Below the pieces are notes generated by a model. It was given only the letters and a program-made list of their open reading frames with translations. It was not told where the DNA came from and ran no database searches. Of a stretch of 6,495 nt of DNA, positions 5,680 to 6,495 are shown piece after piece; position 1 is the first letter of the stretch; every line of letters starts with the position of its first letter. Position numbers and translations under genes: made by a program. This DNA is from an uncultured Thermomicrobiales bacterium (lineage in GTDB: Bacteria; Chloroflexota; Chloroflexia; Thermomicrobiales; UBA6265), in NCBI GenBank assembly GCA_902806395.1, contig CADCWH010000290.1, positions 1 through 6,495 of the forward strand, in the 5' to 3' direction.

Positions 5680-6495
5680 TCAGGATGCATCGCGTCGCGA
5701 CAAATCCTCGACGACTCGTTGGCCAAATTTCTCCATGTGACCAGACGGTTCGAGTCCCCGATCGGTGAGGTGCCAGGCACCGCGCTCCCCGTCGATGAGC
5801 AGATCGAGGGCAGCGTCGACCAAGACCCTGGCAGTCCAGTTGGGGTGATGGTCGATCCCGACCACGTCGCCCCGCGGTGAGGTCGCCGCCCCAGCCGTTA
5901 CCCAGAGGAACGGCGTGTCCGTCCTAGGATCGAACCGCTCGGGTCCGCCGTCCATGGATGACGCTATCGACGCCTGTCCGGCCCGAAGTTCATGCCTGGC
6001 GCGTTTTGGGAATTCTCCAGACTTGACCTTTCGCGTGGGACCGCCCGGAGACGCCAAAGCCGGTGGGGAGTCCGCCGGGACGCAGAACAGGAGATCGGTA
6101 CCCGTCACCCGGCACAGCCGAACGACCTCTCGCACCTCATTGGTCCCTAGCTCGGCCTCGGGGATCGTCACCACCAGCGCCCATGGGCGTTTGGAGAGAA
6201 GGTCCGAGCGCAGGTCCACTGACGATCGCGCATCGACGGGTATGTCTCGACAGTGGCTCGGGATCGCCCGTTGGTGGCAACTCGCCACGAACGCGTCTCG
6301 CGTCGGAGAAGCGGGACCGACGATCAGGATCCCCGGTGCGTCGACCGTTCGGGTCTCGTCGGGGATCACGGTCACATCCGTTCCCGATCCATCCACTGGG
6401 GGGAACAGGAGCCGAGAAGGACGACGCCACCAACCGGGCACGGCGAGGACAGGATGGCGCGGTGGCCGTCCCGCCGCGAGTTCGGTGATGAGGCC
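5680..6495 (-). CDS. C-terminal part of a degenerate RmlD-like (SDR) protein, possibly a glycosidase-RmlD fusion
   Basis: The frame is open to the window edge, giving 271 residues with the true start outside. The GTG at 6441 is a possible start, but the 18 codons upstream read as normal protein (LITELAAGRPPRHPVLAV) and no Shine-Dalgarno marks it. Residues 1 to about 45 form a linker with PGWWRRP and LLFPPVDG. From residue 56 a Rossmann-like fold begins (ILIVG), and RPWALVV at about 103-109 matches the second core strand of dTDP-4-dehydrorhamnose-reductase-like (RmlD) proteins. LVDAALDLLIDGERGAWHLT at 225-244 closely resembles the RmlD substrate-domain segment. Key features are missing. The glycine-rich loop is GPASPT rather than GxxGxxG, no YxxxK catalytic pair is seen, and the protein stops about 27 residues after WHLT. 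NAD(P)H reduction therefore looks unlikely. From memory, similar linkers join a family 1 glycosidase-like domain to RmlD; that is inference. It is convergent with nadD. Confidence 0.6.
   Translation of the reverse strand, partial: GLITELAAGRPPRHPVLAVPGWWRRPSRLLFPPVDGSGTDVTVIPDETRTVDAPGILIVGPASPTRDAFVASCHQRAIPSHCRDIPVDARSSVDLRSDLLSKRPWALVVTIPEAELGTNEVREVVRLCRVTGTDLLFCVPADSPPALASPGGPTRKVKSGEFPKRARHELRAGQASIASSMDGGPERFDPRTDTPFLWVTAGAATSPRGDVVGIDHHPNWTARVLVDAALDLLIDGERGAWHLTDRGLEPSGHMEKFGQRVVEDLSRRDAS

Noticed and set aside
5556..5880. Small + strand frames after nadD (70 and 100 residues)
   Set aside because: They have no ribosome site, no recognisable protein features, and overlap the hairpin and the - strand gene, whose frame is far better supported.
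6063..6488. 141-residue + strand frame opposite the RmlD-like gene
   Set aside because: It is Arg/Pro/Gly/Ser-rich with no domain. The opposite strand carries recognisable RmlD-like segments.
1..6495. CRISPR array, insertion sequence, defence or toxin-antitoxin system
   Set aside because: No spaced direct repeats, terminal inverted repeats, transposase or nuclease motifs, or small paired genes were seen on either strand.

Overview
This window comes from a GC-rich bacterial chromosome. Codons favour G or C at the third position, and the genes are ordinary housekeeping and envelope genes rather than accessory DNA. The gene content and several extended -10 promoters of the form TGGTAT..T recall Chloroflexota (Thermomicrobia/Sphaerobacter-like). 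That placement is a tentative impression from memory, not a result.

Layout. (1) Positions 1-2004, + strand: the C-terminal three quarters of gyrA (DNA gyrase subunit A), cut off by the window start. (2) Positions 2029-2075: a perfect 21-bp hairpin between two convergent genes, probably a bidirectional terminator. (3) Positions 2111-3971, - strand: two overlapping genes read right to left, first a HisJ-like PHP-domain phosphoesterase, then an unrecognised multi-pass membrane protein with a Pro-rich soluble N-terminus. (4) Positions 3972-4167: a compact divergent promoter region with an extended -10 on each strand and a cluster of CATCTG motifs, including a 9-bp inverted repeat. (5) Positions 4168-5559, + strand: a small MscS-family mechanosensitive channel and nadD (nicotinate-nucleotide adenylyltransferase), 3 bases apart and probably one transcript. 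(6) Positions 5560-5679: a short convergent gap with a modest GC hairpin. (7) Positions 5680-6495, - strand: the C-terminal end of a protein whose start lies beyond the window. It looks like a degenerate RmlD/dTDP-4-dehydrorhamnose-reductase-like domain, possibly the tail of a glycosidase-RmlD fusion.

The genes do not form one pathway. GyrA controls DNA supercoiling, the PHP enzyme resembles histidinol phosphatase, MscS relieves osmotic stress and NadD makes deamido-NAD. I found no CRISPR array, mobile element, RNA gene or defence system. The points most worth a second look are the degenerate RmlD-like tail, the unrecognised membrane protein coupled to the PHP gene, and the divergent regulatory region, which suggests later translation starts than the longest ORFs.
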